From JBFMGS01 sp040752635 (lineage in GTDB: Bacteria > Bacillota > SHA-98 > UBA4971), in the NCBI GenBank assembly GCA_040752635.1, contig JBFMGS010000020.1, forward strand, positions 1 through 37,715: a DNA stretch of 37,715 nt, read 5' to 3'. The number at the start of each line of letters is the position of its first letter. Within the stretch, counting starts at the first letter, position 1. The notes under the pieces were generated by a model that saw only the letters and a program-made list of their open reading frames with translations, was not told where the DNA came from and did no database searches. The position numbers and the translations under genes were made by a program. Of the stretch, positions 24,540-33,291 are shown in pieces.

Positions 24540-26100
24540 TCGTCTCACCCCTTTCCCCCGCCAGCCTGACCAGCGCCTCGGGCACGTTATCGAGGATGTC
24601 CCCGGCGACGAGACCCATCTGGCCGCACCTCGCCGCCGCAATGTCGCCTGCAAGCCCGTGCACGTACACACCCAGCACGGCAGCCTCAAGCGGGCCAAGC
24701 CCCTGGGCGAGGAGGCCAGCCACGACGCCGGTGAGCACATCTCCGCTTCCCGCCGTAGCCATGCCGGGGTTCCCCGTGGGGTTTATGTACGCCTTCCCCG
24801 AGGGATCAGCAACTATAGTGCGTGCACCCTTCAGGACCACAACCTTGCCCCACTGGGCCGCCGCCTTGAGGGCCACGGTGAGCCGGTCTCGCTTGACCTC
24901 CTGCACAGCGAGCCCCGTAAGCCTGGCCATCTCGCCGGGATGGGGCGTGAGCACGATTGGAGCCTTCGAAGTCTTCAACGTGCCTGGATCTTGAGCTACA
25001 GCGTTCAGTCCGTCTGCATCAATCACAGTGGGCACAGAGGTTGTCATGACGACGTTGCGGACGAGCTGGGCGGTCTCGCTGTGCATGGAAAGGCCTGGCC
25101 CGATGGCAAGAGCCTCTACGCTCCGCAAAGCGCCGTCCAGCAGCGCCTGTGCCTGCAAGGACACGCTCCCGGATTCAGTCTCAGGCAGAGCGCGGGTCAT
25201 GACCTCCGTAAGCTTCACATGCATGATGTCTTGAAGGCTCTTGGGGACGCCCAGGGTGACTACGCCCGCACCGGCCTTGAGCGCCGCAAGGCTGACAAGA
25301 GCAGCGGCGCCCGCCATACCCTGGGATCCGGCCACCACGAAGACCCGGCCGAACGTCCCCTTATGCGAATCCGCAACGCGAGCGGGAAGCCAGTGCTTGA
25401 GTTCTTCGGCTATGGCAAGGTTCAGCTTGAGCCTGTCATCTACCAGGAAGGCCCTCGGGAGGCCTATGTCTGCAACAACCAGTTCCCCGGCGTAAGCTGC
25501 ACCAGGATATAGAAGCAGGCCAACCTTGGGGAGGCCGAAGGTCACAGTGTACCTGGCCCTGACGCAAACTGCGCCAACCTTGCCGGTACTGGCGTCGAGC
25601 CCGGACGGCACGTCCACCGACACCACCGGCCGCCCGGACTCGTTGATGGCATCGATGACTTGCGCGACGTAACCCCCAACCTCGCCCTTGAAACCGGTCC
25701 CGAAAATCGCGTCGATCACCACATCTGACACGGACACCGCGACTCTAGCCCTGTGGAGGTCCTCAGGGCCGAGTTCTTCCACATCAACGCCCATGCGCGT
25801 CAGGATGTCTAAGTTGACCCTGGCGTCGCCTTGAACTTCCCCGGCTTTGCCGAGAAGGAAGGTCTTGACCCTGACCTGGGAATTCACAAGATGGCGAGCG
25901 GCGACAAACCCGTCACCGCCGTTATTGCCCTTACCGGCGAAAACGCACACCCGGCGCCCGGCCGTCTCTTCAAGGAGTCTCTTCACGGCATCGGCTACGG
26001 CCTTGCCGGCGTTCTCCATGAGCACCACACCGGGAACGCCGATCTCCTCGATTGCCTTTGTGTCAATCTCGCGCATCTGGTCAGAAGTTACGACCTTCAA
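24502..26100 (-). CDS. nnr: Bifunctional NAD(P)HX epimerase/dehydratase
   Basis: This enzyme repairs damaged (hydrated) NADH and NADPH. The N-terminal YjeF epimerase domain (about 1-215) shows VCVFAGKGNNGGDGFVAARH, VIDAIFGTGFKGEVG and VSVDVPSGLDASTG. The C-terminal ribokinase-like dehydratase domain has KGTFGRVFVVAGSQGMAGAA, LTPHPGEMARL and the catalytic segment NPGMATAGSGDVLTGVVAGL. The TTG at 26100 gives MKVVTSDQMREID, the normal family start (532 aa), with GGGGGTGGAG just upstream; GTG 26109 is an alternative. It overlaps the acpS end by about 20 bases and the alr start by 38, so the three genes look coupled. Confidence 0.96.
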   Translation of the reverse strand: MKVVTSDQMREIDTKAIEEIGVPGVVLMENAGKAVADAVKRLLEETAGRRVCVFAGKGNNGGDGFVAARHLVNSQVRVKTFLLGKAGEVQGDARVNLDILTRMGVDVEELGPEDLHRARVAVSVSDVVIDAIFGTGFKGEVGGYVAQVIDAINESGRPVVSVDVPSGLDASTGKVGAVCVRARYTVTFGLPKVGLLLYPGAAYAGELVVADIGLPRAFLVDDRLKLNLAIAEELKHWLPARVADSHKGTFGRVFVVAGSQGMAGAAALVSLAALKAGAGVVTLGVPKSLQDIMHVKLTEVMTRALPETESGSVSLQAQALLDGALRSVEALAIGPGLSMHSETAQLVRNVVMTTSVPTVIDADGLNAVAQDPGTLKTSKAPIVLTPHPGEMARLTGLAVQEVKRDRLTVALKAAAQWGKVVVLKGARTIVADPSGKAYINPTGNPGMATAGSGDVLTGVVAGLLAQGLGPLEAAVLGVYVHGLAGDIAAARCGQMGLVAGDILDNVPEALVRLAGERGETNVGRPARQAHRG

Positions 26101-26476
26101 TCTCTCCACCCCCGATGGCAACGGCAAAGGCGATGGCAACACTCTCGGTGTGCGCTATGCTGACCTCCACTGCGGTGACGCCGAGACTCGAAGCGAGGTC
26201 GGCGGCCCGACCGACCAGGCGCACGTAAGGTTTCCCTGAGGCTTCCTCAGCGATCTCTATCTCGTTCCAGCCGATCCCGGATATGCCGGTCCCGAGGGCT
26301 TTCGACACCGCTTCTTTGGCGGCAAACCGCCCTGCCAGTTTGTCGTAGCGACCTCCTCTGCAAGCATCGCACTCCGCAGCCGTGAATACACGCCCTTCGA
26401 GCCTATCCGCCTTGCGCTCCACGAGTTCGCGGACGCGATCCACCTCTACGATATCTACGCCTATCCCCTTTATCAC
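26081..26476 (-). CDS. acpS: Holo-[acyl-carrier-protein] synthase
   Basis: AcpS transfers 4'-phosphopantetheine from CoA to acyl carrier protein, activating fatty acid synthesis. From GTG 26476 the product is 131 residues, starting with the family sequence IKGIGVDIVEVDRVREL, whose Asp binds magnesium. The second metal-site signature is GRFAAKEAVSKALGTG, followed by NEIEI and VSIAHTESVAIAFAVA. The frame is open up to 26518, but the additional residues are glycine-rich and not conserved. The ribosome site is weak (AGGA overlaps the start), so the start is moderately certain. Confidence 0.95.
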   Translation of the reverse strand: MIKGIGVDIVEVDRVRELVERKADRLEGRVFTAAECDACRGGRYDKLAGRFAAKEAVSKALGTGISGIGWNEIEIAEEASGKPYVRLVGRAADLASSLGVTAVEVSIAHTESVAIAFAVAIGGGEIEGRNF

Positions 26477-26554
26477 TCCTGCGCCGCCTGCCAATCCTTC
26501 ACCGCCCTGCCAAGCCAACGCCTAAACTACGCATTCCCTCGTCCGGGGTTCATG

Positions 26555-28387
26555 TCACTCAACCGTAACGCTCTTCGCGAGGTTCCTGGGTTTGTCAACA
26601 TCGCAGCCCCGCGCCACAGCAGCGTAATACGCGAAGAGTTGTAGAGGTACCACCGCCAGCACGGGTGTCAAGTACGGGCTCGTCCTCGGGATGTGGATTA
26701 CGTGGTCCACGGATTTACGGATCTCCTCATCGCCGTCAATGGCCAGGGCAACCACGGTGGCGTCCCTCGCCTTCACCTCTTTGATGTTGCTGAGCATCTT
26801 CTCGTAAACATCGTTCTGGGTTGCGAGGGCGAACACCGGCACCCCTTTCACCACGAGGGCGAGCGTGCCGTGCTTGAGCTCCCCGGCCGGGTACGCCTGC
26901 GCGTTGATGTACGAGATCTCCTTGAGCTTGAGGCTCCCTTCCATGGAGACCGCGTAGTCAAGCCCTCTGCCGATGAAGAATATGTCCTCCGCCTGGGAGA
27001 GGTCCGCAGCCAGGTCGCGAATAGTCGTGCTGTGGCGGGAGAATATCTCCTCAGCGTACATGGGAAGCTTCTCCATCTCGCGCACGATCTCCTGCTCCTC
27101 GTCACGAGATATCACGCCCCGCCGCCTTCCGAGATCCGTGGCTACAAGCGCAAGCGCCACGAGTTGCGTGATGTACGCCTTCGTGGACGCCACCGCGATT
27201 TCCGGGCCCGCCCAGGTGTAGAGGACGTGGTCGGCCTCCCTCGCTACGGAGCTTCCCACCACATTCGTGATGGCGACGATGCGCGAGCCGCGCCTCTTCG
27301 CTTCCCGGAGCGCGGCCAGAGTATCAGCAGTTTCTCCCGATTGGCTTATGATGATCGTAAGGGCCGCATCGGAAACCATCGGGTCCCTGTAGCGAAACTC
27401 GCTTGCAACGTCCACTTCGACGGGAATCTTTACGAGTCGTTCGATCAGCCGCTTGCCCACGAGGCCCGCATGGTAGGCAGTACCGCAGGCGACTATGAAA
27501 ATCCTCTCAATGTGCGCCAGTTCCTCGGAGGAAAGGGGCAACTCCCTGAGAGTGACCGCGCCCGCGGCCCTATCGATCCTCCCCGTGAGCGTATCCCGGA
27601 TGGCCCTCGGTTGCTCGCGGATCTCCTTGAGCATGAAGTGGTCGTATCCGCCCTTCTCTGCCATAACCGGGTCCCACTTGATGTGGACCACTTTCTTGTC
27701 CACCGTGTGTCCATCAAGGTCCTGGACCGCCACACTGTCTTGTGTAACACTCGCAACCTCCCCGTCCTCCATGATCAGGACGTTCCTGGTTGCGGCCATA
27801 ACAGCGGGGATGTCTGACGCGAGGAAGTTCTCGCCCTCTCCGAGCCCTATGATAAGAGGGCTGTCCTTGCGCGCAGCGACGATCTTGTCGGGCTCAAGCC
27901 GCGATATGACAGCAATCGCGAAGGACCCGCGTGCTTTCGCGAGCGCCGTCCTCACGGCCTTCACCAGGTCCCCGCTGTAGTACTCCTCGATGAGGTGCGG
28001 CAACACCTCGGTATCTGTTTCCGAACTGAAGACGTGGCCCCTTGCCTCGAGCCACTCACGCAGTGCCAGGTAGTTCTCGATGATTCCGTTGTGAACCACC
28101 GCGAGTTCGCCTTTGCAGTCGCTATGGGGATGCGCATTTACGTCGGAAGGCCTCCCGTGTGTAGCCCACCGGGTATGGCCGATACCCACCGAACCGCGAG
28201 GGCCCTCCCCGTTAAGCTGCGCCTCCAGCTTTGAGAGCCTGCCCTCGGTTTTCCTGACCTCGATAGCTCCGCCGTGGCACACTGCTATCCCGGCGGAATC
28301 GTACCCCCGGTACTCAAGCTTCTTCAGACTATCGAGGAGGATGGGCGTAGCCTGCCGCCCGCCAATGTAGCCGACTATTCCGCACAT
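26555..28387 (-). CDS. glmS: Glutamine-fructose-6-phosphate aminotransferase (isomerizing)
   Basis: GlmS makes glucosamine-6-phosphate, the first step to UDP-GlcNAc. The product has 610 residues from ATG 28387, which has AAAGGAG 7 bases upstream. The start MCGIVGYIG exposes the nucleophilic Cys of the glutaminase domain after Met removal; HTRWATHGRPSDVNAHPH follows. Two SIS sugar-isomerase domains follow, with ISQSGETADTLAALREAKRR and AGPEIAVASTKAYITQL, and the C-terminus DKPRNLAKSVTVE is conserved. It lies 72 bases after glmM, which supplies the next step of the pathway. That gap is too short for a glmS ribozyme. Confidence 0.98.
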   Translation of the reverse strand: MCGIVGYIGGRQATPILLDSLKKLEYRGYDSAGIAVCHGGAIEVRKTEGRLSKLEAQLNGEGPRGSVGIGHTRWATHGRPSDVNAHPHSDCKGELAVVHNGIIENYLALREWLEARGHVFSSETDTEVLPHLIEEYYSGDLVKAVRTALAKARGSFAIAVISRLEPDKIVAARKDSPLIIGLGEGENFLASDIPAVMAATRNVLIMEDGEVASVTQDSVAVQDLDGHTVDKKVVHIKWDPVMAEKGGYDHFMLKEIREQPRAIRDTLTGRIDRAAGAVTLRELPLSSEELAHIERIFIVACGTAYHAGLVGKRLIERLVKIPVEVDVASEFRYRDPMVSDAALTIIISQSGETADTLAALREAKRRGSRIVAITNVVGSSVAREADHVLYTWAGPEIAVASTKAYITQLVALALVATDLGRRRGVISRDEEQEIVREMEKLPMYAEEIFSRHSTTIRDLAADLSQAEDIFFIGRGLDYAVSMEGSLKLKEISYINAQAYPAGELKHGTLALVVKGVPVFALATQNDVYEKMLSNIKEVKARDATVVALAIDGDEEIRKSVDHVIHIPRTSPYLTPVLAVVPLQLFAYYAAVARGCDVDKPRNLAKSVTVE

Positions 28388-28459
28388 GATCCTGCTCCTT
28401 TCAGGACACAAATGAACATCCCGGCGCCATGGTGGTTACCGGGATACAGTCGCACGCGG

Positions 28460-29824
28460 TTACCCTAGAGCCAGGCTTATCGCCTTCACCACTTCTCCAA
28501 CAGCATCCTCCACGCCCGCGCGGTCAGGGCCTTCCCCGAGCACCCTGATGACCGGCTCGGTGCCGGAGGGCCGAACGAATATCCTCCCGTCAGCGCCCAG
28601 GCGTTCCCTCGCCAGTGCCAGGGCATCGCCGATGAGGGGGTTGTCGGAGAGGCCGCCCTTATTGCGCACTTTCACGTTCACAAGAACCTGGGGGAAAGTC
28701 TGCATCCATGAGGCGAGTTCGGAAAGAGGCCTCTCCGTTTCGCGCACGACTGAGAGAAGGGCGAGCGCCGTAATGATGCCATCCCCGGTGGTATTACGAT
28801 CGAGGAAGATGATGTGGCCTGATTGCTCGCCACCCAGCATAATGCCGCTCCTTTGCATCTCCTCGAGCACATACCTGTCACCGGCCTTCGCAAGAACGAC
28901 CGAGCCGCCCTCGCGTTCGAAAGCCTTCACAAGTCCCAGGTTGCTGTATAGCGTCGCCACAATCGAGCTCTTAGGTAGTTTCCCTTTGCGCAAGAGGTAA
29001 AGGCCGCATATAGCCATGATGTGGTCTCCGTCAACTATACGGCCTTTCTCGTCCGCCGCGATGAGCCTGTCGGCGTCGCCGTCGTGGGCGAGGCCTATGT
29101 CGGCGCCGAGATCGAGCACGGCGCGGGCGACGGCCTCGGGGTGAGTAGACCCGCAGTCCACGTTGATGTTAGTACCGTCGGGGTTATCGTTTACGGAGAA
29201 GACCTCTGCCCCAAGCTCCCTCAGCACTCTCGGCGTATACGCAGACGCCGCTCCATTGGCGCAATCCACGACCACCTTGAGACCTTCGAGGGTCACGTTC
29301 GCGGTCTCTTTGACAAACTCCACGTACCTGTCTTGTGCGTCTTGCACGTCCACCGATTTCCCCACATTGCAGCCTGTGGGCCGGGGGAAAGCGTCAGATG
29401 TGCCATACCTTGGGTTACCCTGCTCATCCAGGACGTGGCGTTCGATCTCTTCTTCGTCTTCATCAGATAACTTGAAACCGTCGCGCGAGAAGAACTTGAT
29501 GCCGTTGTATTCGACGGGATTGTGAGAGGCCGAGATCACAACGCCTGCATCGGCGCAAAGGTCCCGTGTGAGAAAGGCCACGCCCGGCGTGGGCACCACA
29601 CCTACCCGGAGGACTCGGGCGCCAACCGACATCATGCCCGCGGCCATCGCAGCCTCGAGCATGTCCCCGGAGATCCTCGTGTCCCGCCCTATCACGATCG
29701 TAGGGGCGCCCTGCCTCCTGGCAATGACGCCGGCTCCCGCGCGCCCCAGTTTGAACGCAAGCTCAGGAGAGAGCGGGCCGTTGGCGATCTCCCGCACCCC
29801 GTCCGTCCCGAACAGTTTACCCAT
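28460..29824 (-). CDS. glmM: Phosphoglucosamine mutase
   Basis: GlmM converts glucosamine-6-phosphate to glucosamine-1-phosphate. The product has 454 residues, normal length. The N-terminus is MGKLFGTDGVREIANGPLSP. The phosphoserine loop is ISASHNPVEYNG (Ser100), the magnesium loop AHDGDADRLIA (Asp248, Asp250, Asp252), the sugar-binding loop GGEQSGH, and the phosphate-binding loop RPSGTEPVIRV. ATG 29824 follows GGGAGGAAGAG. It follows cdaA-cdaR as in many Firmicutes, where GlmM can inhibit CdaA directly and link c-di-AMP to cell wall synthesis. That interaction is inferred here from the family. Confidence 0.98.
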   Translation of the reverse strand: MGKLFGTDGVREIANGPLSPELAFKLGRAGAGVIARRQGAPTIVIGRDTRISGDMLEAAMAAGMMSVGARVLRVGVVPTPGVAFLTRDLCADAGVVISASHNPVEYNGIKFFSRDGFKLSDEDEEEIERHVLDEQGNPRYGTSDAFPRPTGCNVGKSVDVQDAQDRYVEFVKETANVTLEGLKVVVDCANGAASAYTPRVLRELGAEVFSVNDNPDGTNINVDCGSTHPEAVARAVLDLGADIGLAHDGDADRLIAADEKGRIVDGDHIMAICGLYLLRKGKLPKSSIVATLYSNLGLVKAFEREGGSVVLAKAGDRYVLEEMQRSGIMLGGEQSGHIIFLDRNTTGDGIITALALLSVVRETERPLSELASWMQTFPQVLVNVKVRNKGGLSDNPLIGDALALARERLGADGRIFVRPSGTEPVIRVLGEGPDRAGVEDAVGEVVKAISLALG

Positions 29825-29976
29825 TTCTCTTCCTCCCGGATCTCGTTAGTAGGTCAACAAGATATCCCGCTGGCGTCGCCGCAAGAAGCCGCAGAAGTGG
29901 GAAAATGGGAATGCCCCGCCTGGCAGCAACCGGGCAATTCTCAGGCTAGGAGCAGCCTCGTTTGGAGCAACCCCGT

Positions 29977-30750
29977 TTACTGAGACTGAGACTGAGACTG
30001 AGACTGAGACGACGGCGTCACACTACGGACCGTGTTATGCTGCGAAAGATCTCGCTGACCGGCCTCCGGCGGCGGAAGCTCCGGTTCCGGCTTTGCCTCA
30101 ACAGGAACGATGACACGCACGGACGCAGGGTACACGCTCACTCCCTCGACGGGCTTGCCGCCAGCATCAACAGGGACCACTGCGATGTCCCTCGAAACCT
30201 CCGCAGTTACGCCGGAGATGTCGATTTGCGCGAGCACGCTTTTCACAGCCTCAATCTTAGTCCTGGGGCCGGCTACTGTAACAGACCGAGGTGTGGACTT
30301 CGGCGCTGAGAGTACGCACCCGTCGCTCGGGAAGCCTATGAGAGCCACGGAAACAGGGAGATCCCGTCCGACCACCGTGTCCACGGTCACGATGGTGCTC
30401 GCAGGCATGAGCTCTACAACCTGGACGCTCTCTGGTACAAACGCTTGCACCCTCACTCCGTGTTCTCCTTCCCCACGCCCTGCGACCGAAACGTAGGCTC
30501 TGACCTTCGACCCGTCGAGAGTCTCAACCACCTGTCTTGGACCCCGAACCCGAACTTCCACGTCTTTGGGTTTCGCCGTAACCACAAGATTGGAGGCGAC
30601 CCCTCGGACTTCAAGCCCCGCGACAACGATCCTCTCAACTACGTCTCCCTGGCTTTTCTTGATGTCAGCCCCTGCTACGAACCACACCACAACTGCAAGA
30701 AGGAGCGCCGCTACCCGGAGGTGAATGTCACGCGGGATCGGGAGCCTCAC
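29977..30750 (-). CDS. cdaR: CdaR (YbbR-domain regulator of diadenylate cyclase) with Ser-Gln repeat tail
   Basis: This extracytoplasmic YbbR-domain protein of 257 residues is anchored by one N-terminal membrane span (VAALLLAVVVWFVAGADI). It is followed by YbbR repeats, visible as related strands such as VVTAKPKDVEVRVRGPRQVV and PRSVTVAGPRTKIEAVKSVL. CdaR proteins bind and modulate CdaA in the membrane. GTG 30750 is the start because it overlaps the cdaA stop (GTGA) and has GGGGG 8 bases upstream. The C-terminus is Pro/Glu-rich and ends in a Ser-Gln dipeptide repeat encoded by five TGAGAC units on the plus strand (29981-30010). It lies directly between cdaA and glmM. Confidence 0.92.
   Translation of the reverse strand: MRLPIPRDIHLRVAALLLAVVVWFVAGADIKKSQGDVVERIVVAGLEVRGVASNLVVTAKPKDVEVRVRGPRQVVETLDGSKVRAYVSVAGRGEGEHGVRVQAFVPESVQVVELMPASTIVTVDTVVGRDLPVSVALIGFPSDGCVLSAPKSTPRSVTVAGPRTKIEAVKSVLAQIDISGVTAEVSRDIAVVPVDAGGKPVEGVSVYPASVRVIVPVEAKPEPELPPPEAGQRDLSQHNTVRSVTPSSQSQSQSQSQ
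29981..30010. repeat. Hexanucleotide tandem repeat (TGAGAC) x5 at the end of cdaR
   Basis: Five perfect head-to-tail copies of TGAGAC on the plus strand lie inside the last codons of cdaR. On the coding strand each unit encodes one Ser-Gln dipeptide. Because the unit is six bases, gain or loss of copies would keep the frame and only change tail length. Confidence 0.95.
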
Positions 30751-31598
30751 ATCGCATGCCCCCTTAACCACCCGGGGATACCCTGCCGGGCCCGGCCTGC
30801 TTCAAGCAGCGCTGCAAGCTTATCTTTCAGCGCGCCCTCGTCGAGGTAGCGCGTCAGCTTGCCGTTGAGCGCAAGCGAGATAACCCCTGTCTCCTCCGAG
30901 ACTATTATGACGATGGCATCGGACTGCTCCGATAGACCAAGGGCTGCACGGTGCCTCGTTCCCAGCTTCTTGCTGATTGTGGGATTCTCGGAAAGCGGTA
31001 GGTAGCAGCCGGCGGCCACGATCCTGTTCCTCTTGATGATCGCTGCTCCGTCATGGAGTGGAGAGTTCGGCATGAATATGTTGATGAGAAGCTCCGCCGA
31101 CACCACAGCATCGACTCTTATTCCTGTCTCCATGAGCTCTGCCACGCCTGTTTCGCGTTCAATGACGATGAGGGCCCCGACTTTGTCCCTGGCCATCACT
31201 GCAGAGGCGCGCGCAACGTCAGCGATGAGCTTCAGGGCGTCCTCTTTCTCAAGGAATCCGAGGGGACCCGCGAACAAGCTCCCGCGGCCGATCTGTTCGA
31301 GCGCCCTTCGAAGTTCGGGCGTGAACACTATGGGAAGCGCGACGAATAGCATGGTGATGGTCTTCTGAAGCAACCAGTACACCGTTCGAAGGCCCAGCAG
31401 GTTACTCAGCATCGTGGCAACAAAGAGAACGGCGATGCCCTTGAGCAGCGACACCGCCCTCGTTCCCCGGATGATCACAAGTATCTTGTAGATTACATAC
31501 GCCACGATGAGAATATCTGCGACTGCGCTGACGGCCTCTATCGCGTCTATCTTGGCAAGGCTCTCAGCGAACCTCGCCAGGCTGAAGTTAAACGGCAT
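30747..31598 (-). CDS. cdaA: Diadenylate cyclase CdaA
   Basis: CdaA makes c-di-AMP from two ATP at the membrane. The product has 283 residues from ATG 31598 (GGGGGAGG 3-4 bases upstream). Three membrane spans lie at about 26-44, 51-69 and 74-92, the normal CdaA layout. The DAC domain carries the catalytic Asp-Gly-Ala (NSPLHDGAAIIKRNRI, 183-185) and Arg-His-Arg (KLGTRHRAALGLSEQSDA, 215-217) motifs. GTGA overlap with cdaR and the following glmM and glmS reproduce the well-known c-di-AMP/cell wall cluster. A frame extension upstream to 31667 is not supported. Confidence 0.97.
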   Translation of the reverse strand: MPFNFSLARFAESLAKIDAIEAVSAVADILIVAYVIYKILVIIRGTRAVSLLKGIAVLFVATMLSNLLGLRTVYWLLQKTITMLFVALPIVFTPELRRALEQIGRGSLFAGPLGFLEKEDALKLIADVARASAVMARDKVGALIVIERETGVAELMETGIRVDAVVSAELLINIFMPNSPLHDGAAIIKRNRIVAAGCYLPLSENPTISKKLGTRHRAALGLSEQSDAIVIIVSEETGVISLALNGKLTRYLDEGALKDKLAALLEAGRARQGIPGWLRGHAM

Positions 31599-31646
31599 GG
31601 GCCTCCCCCTTGGATCCAATCCGCTTGCAGCCTCTGCCACAACTAT

Positions 31647-31675
31647 ATAGTATACGTTTGCGCACACCTATGCAA
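31647..31675 (-). promoter_or_regulatory. Possible promoter for cdaA-cdaR-glmM-glmS
   Basis: TTGCAT at 31675-31670, a 17-base spacer and TACTAT at 31652-31647 form a moderate match to the housekeeping consensus about 50 bases before the cdaA start. The surrounding TATACTATATAG stretch is AT-rich in an otherwise GC-rich region, which supports a promoter. The exact hexamers are uncertain. Confidence 0.4.
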
Positions 31676-31754
31676 GGCTGCGAAGCCTGGTATTGCATGG
31701 TGTTATGTTCATTGCGAAAGGCTTACCCCGCCTTCAAACATATGAACACTGCAC

Positions 31755-31826
31755 GGGGGGTTGCCGGCGATTGCATGACGGGGCGCTGGAATTTGCTCAG
31801 CACCGAATGCAACACCGGCACCCCCC
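31755..31826. repeat. Long imperfect hairpin between the phosphoglycerate mutase gene and cdaA
   Basis: Nested arms pair over 72 bases. GGGGGG (31755-31760) pairs with CCCCCC (31821-31826), GCCGG (31763-31767) with CCGGC (31815-31819), and TTGCAT (31771-31776) with ATGCAA (31807-31812). GCTG (31785-31788) pairs with CAGC (31798-31801). No T-run follows on either strand. It lies between the mutase stop and the cdaA promoter region; it may be a terminator without T-tail, a structured RNA or a remnant of a small inverted-repeat element. Confidence 0.55.
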
Positions 31827-31890
31827 GAAGCGGCGATTGTCTTCGTAACATCAACCAGGGAGGAAGCCGTGGAAAGAACGCCCGACAGCG

Positions 31891-33096
31891 CTACGCCCCG
31901 AACTTGGCCAGCTTGAGCGCGTTTGCCATCGCAAGCGGTAGCACGCCAAGCGAAGGAAACGTGCCGAGCCTTCCAGCCGCGCAGCGGCCTTCGCCGAAGC
32001 CCCGAACGCCCTCTGGCCGAGCCCATTTGGAGAAGAGGAGGAACGGCACCGGGTGCCAGCTATGAGCCTTGAGAACCGCCGGCGTCGAGTGGTCTCCCGT
32101 AACTACCAGAACGTCGGGCTGAAGCTCCAGAATCGCAGGTATATTGCGATCCAGCTCTTCCAGCACCTCGACCCTGCGGGCGAAGTTGCCATCTTCTCCC
32201 GCGCTGTCAGTGTCTTTGACGTGGACATAGAAGAAGTCGTACGTCTGGAAGTTCTCCCTGAGTGTCTTCACTTCGTCGGCAATGGTAGACCCTGTTGGGA
32301 GCACCTCCATGCCGACAAGCCTCGCCACACCGCGATACATGGGATACGTGGCGATCGCCGCCGGGGCCAGCTTGAAAGCTTCAGACATGGTTGGTATGTC
32401 AGGGTGCTTCGCGAAGCCCCGCAGCAGCACCATGTTGGCAGGATGCTGGCCCCGGAGCGCCTGTCGCGCCCTGGCAAGCCACTCGTTAACTACAGCGGCG
32501 GTGCGAGCAGCTTCTGGCGTGCGAGGTATGGCCTGCTTCGGCGGCTCACCGACATGCTGCGGGTCCGTGTCTTCTAGCTCCCCGGAGAGCTCCTCGCCTC
32601 GGAACACCACCACGAAGCGGTGCAGTTTGCCCGGCTCGATTATCACTTGGGCGCCATCCACTCTGACAGGACGGAGCAGTTCCACGAGTTCGCGGTTCTT
32701 CTCCGTGGGGATCCTTCCAGCGCGCCTGTCGGTGATGATCCCGGATTCATCGACGGTGCAGAAGTTGCCCCGCGCGGCAACGTCTGTGCGCTGAAGCTCA
32801 AGCCCTACACCGAGGGCTTCCAGTACGCCCCTGCCTATCTCGTACCTCAAAGGGTCGTACCCAAAGAGGGCCAGATGCGACGGGCCACTCCCGGGCGTGA
32901 TGCCGAGCGCAACAGGCTCGACCAGCCCGCAACTGGACCTCGCGGCAAGGTCGTCCAGGTTCGGGGTGTCGGCTGACTCGAGGGCTGTGAGCCCCGTGTC
33001 CGGATAGGGTAGCCCCCCAAGGCCGTCCACCACGAGCATCACGATCTTTGAGTCCGTCTTGAGAGCAAGGCTTTTCACAAGTTCGATGTTAACCAC
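31891..33096 (-). CDS. apgM: Archaeal-type 2,3-bisphosphoglycerate-independent phosphoglycerate mutase
   Basis: This alkaline-phosphatase superfamily enzyme interconverts 3- and 2-phosphoglycerate and has 401 residues. Metal-site and nucleophile motifs are MLVVDGLGGLPYPD near the N-terminus, PGSGPSHLALFGYDP (nucleophilic Ser) and VVTGDHSTPAVLKAHSWHPV near the end. Its length and DTPNLDDLA / GRGVLEALG segments identify the ApgM type rather than the longer GpmI type. GTG 33096 is chosen because AGAGGAGGAG lies about 8 bases before it. It diverges from the PBP gene (about 150-200 bases apart) and is followed by the large hairpin at 31755-31826. Confidence 0.93.
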   Translation of the reverse strand: MVNIELVKSLALKTDSKIVMLVVDGLGGLPYPDTGLTALESADTPNLDDLAARSSCGLVEPVALGITPGSGPSHLALFGYDPLRYEIGRGVLEALGVGLELQRTDVAARGNFCTVDESGIITDRRAGRIPTEKNRELVELLRPVRVDGAQVIIEPGKLHRFVVVFRGEELSGELEDTDPQHVGEPPKQAIPRTPEAARTAAVVNEWLARARQALRGQHPANMVLLRGFAKHPDIPTMSEAFKLAPAAIATYPMYRGVARLVGMEVLPTGSTIADEVKTLRENFQTYDFFYVHVKDTDSAGEDGNFARRVEVLEELDRNIPAILELQPDVLVVTGDHSTPAVLKAHSWHPVPFLLFSKWARPEGVRGFGEGRCAAGRLGTFPSLGVLPLAMANALKLAKFGA

Positions 33097-33291
33097 TACA
33101 GCATCTCCTCCTCTAACAGCTTCTAACAACTACGTACCAATCCATGGCTGATTCTATACTATACGCGTCGCACTTTTCCTTCCCGAAATGGAAGGACATA
33201 CTACTGTCGCGTAACCGACTCTAGCCCGGCAAGCGGGGTGTGAAGCCTGCGCCACCAACGCGCTCAAGCTGTCATAATCGTCTCGGCCGTT

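Noticed and set aside
24310..25512. 400-codon open frame on the plus strand opposite alr/nnr
   Set aside because: It is the antisense of well-identified genes in GC-rich DNA and shows no domain or start signal.
26693..27817. 374-codon open frame on the plus strand opposite glmS
   Set aside because: Antisense shadow of glmS, which is certain from its motifs; composition (many Arg, His, Val) is typical of a shadow frame.
28388..28459. Possible glmS ribozyme between glmM and glmS
   Set aside because: Only 72 bases separate the genes; the ribozyme needs about 140 or more and no matching core was seen.
29981..30010. CRISPR-like or intergenic satellite repeat
   Set aside because: The six-base units have no spacers and lie inside the cdaR reading frame, where they encode Ser-Gln.
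31709..32026. 105-codon minus-strand frame spanning the cdaA/apgM gap
   Set aside because: It overlaps the end of apgM in another frame and runs through the large hairpin; no recognisable sequence.
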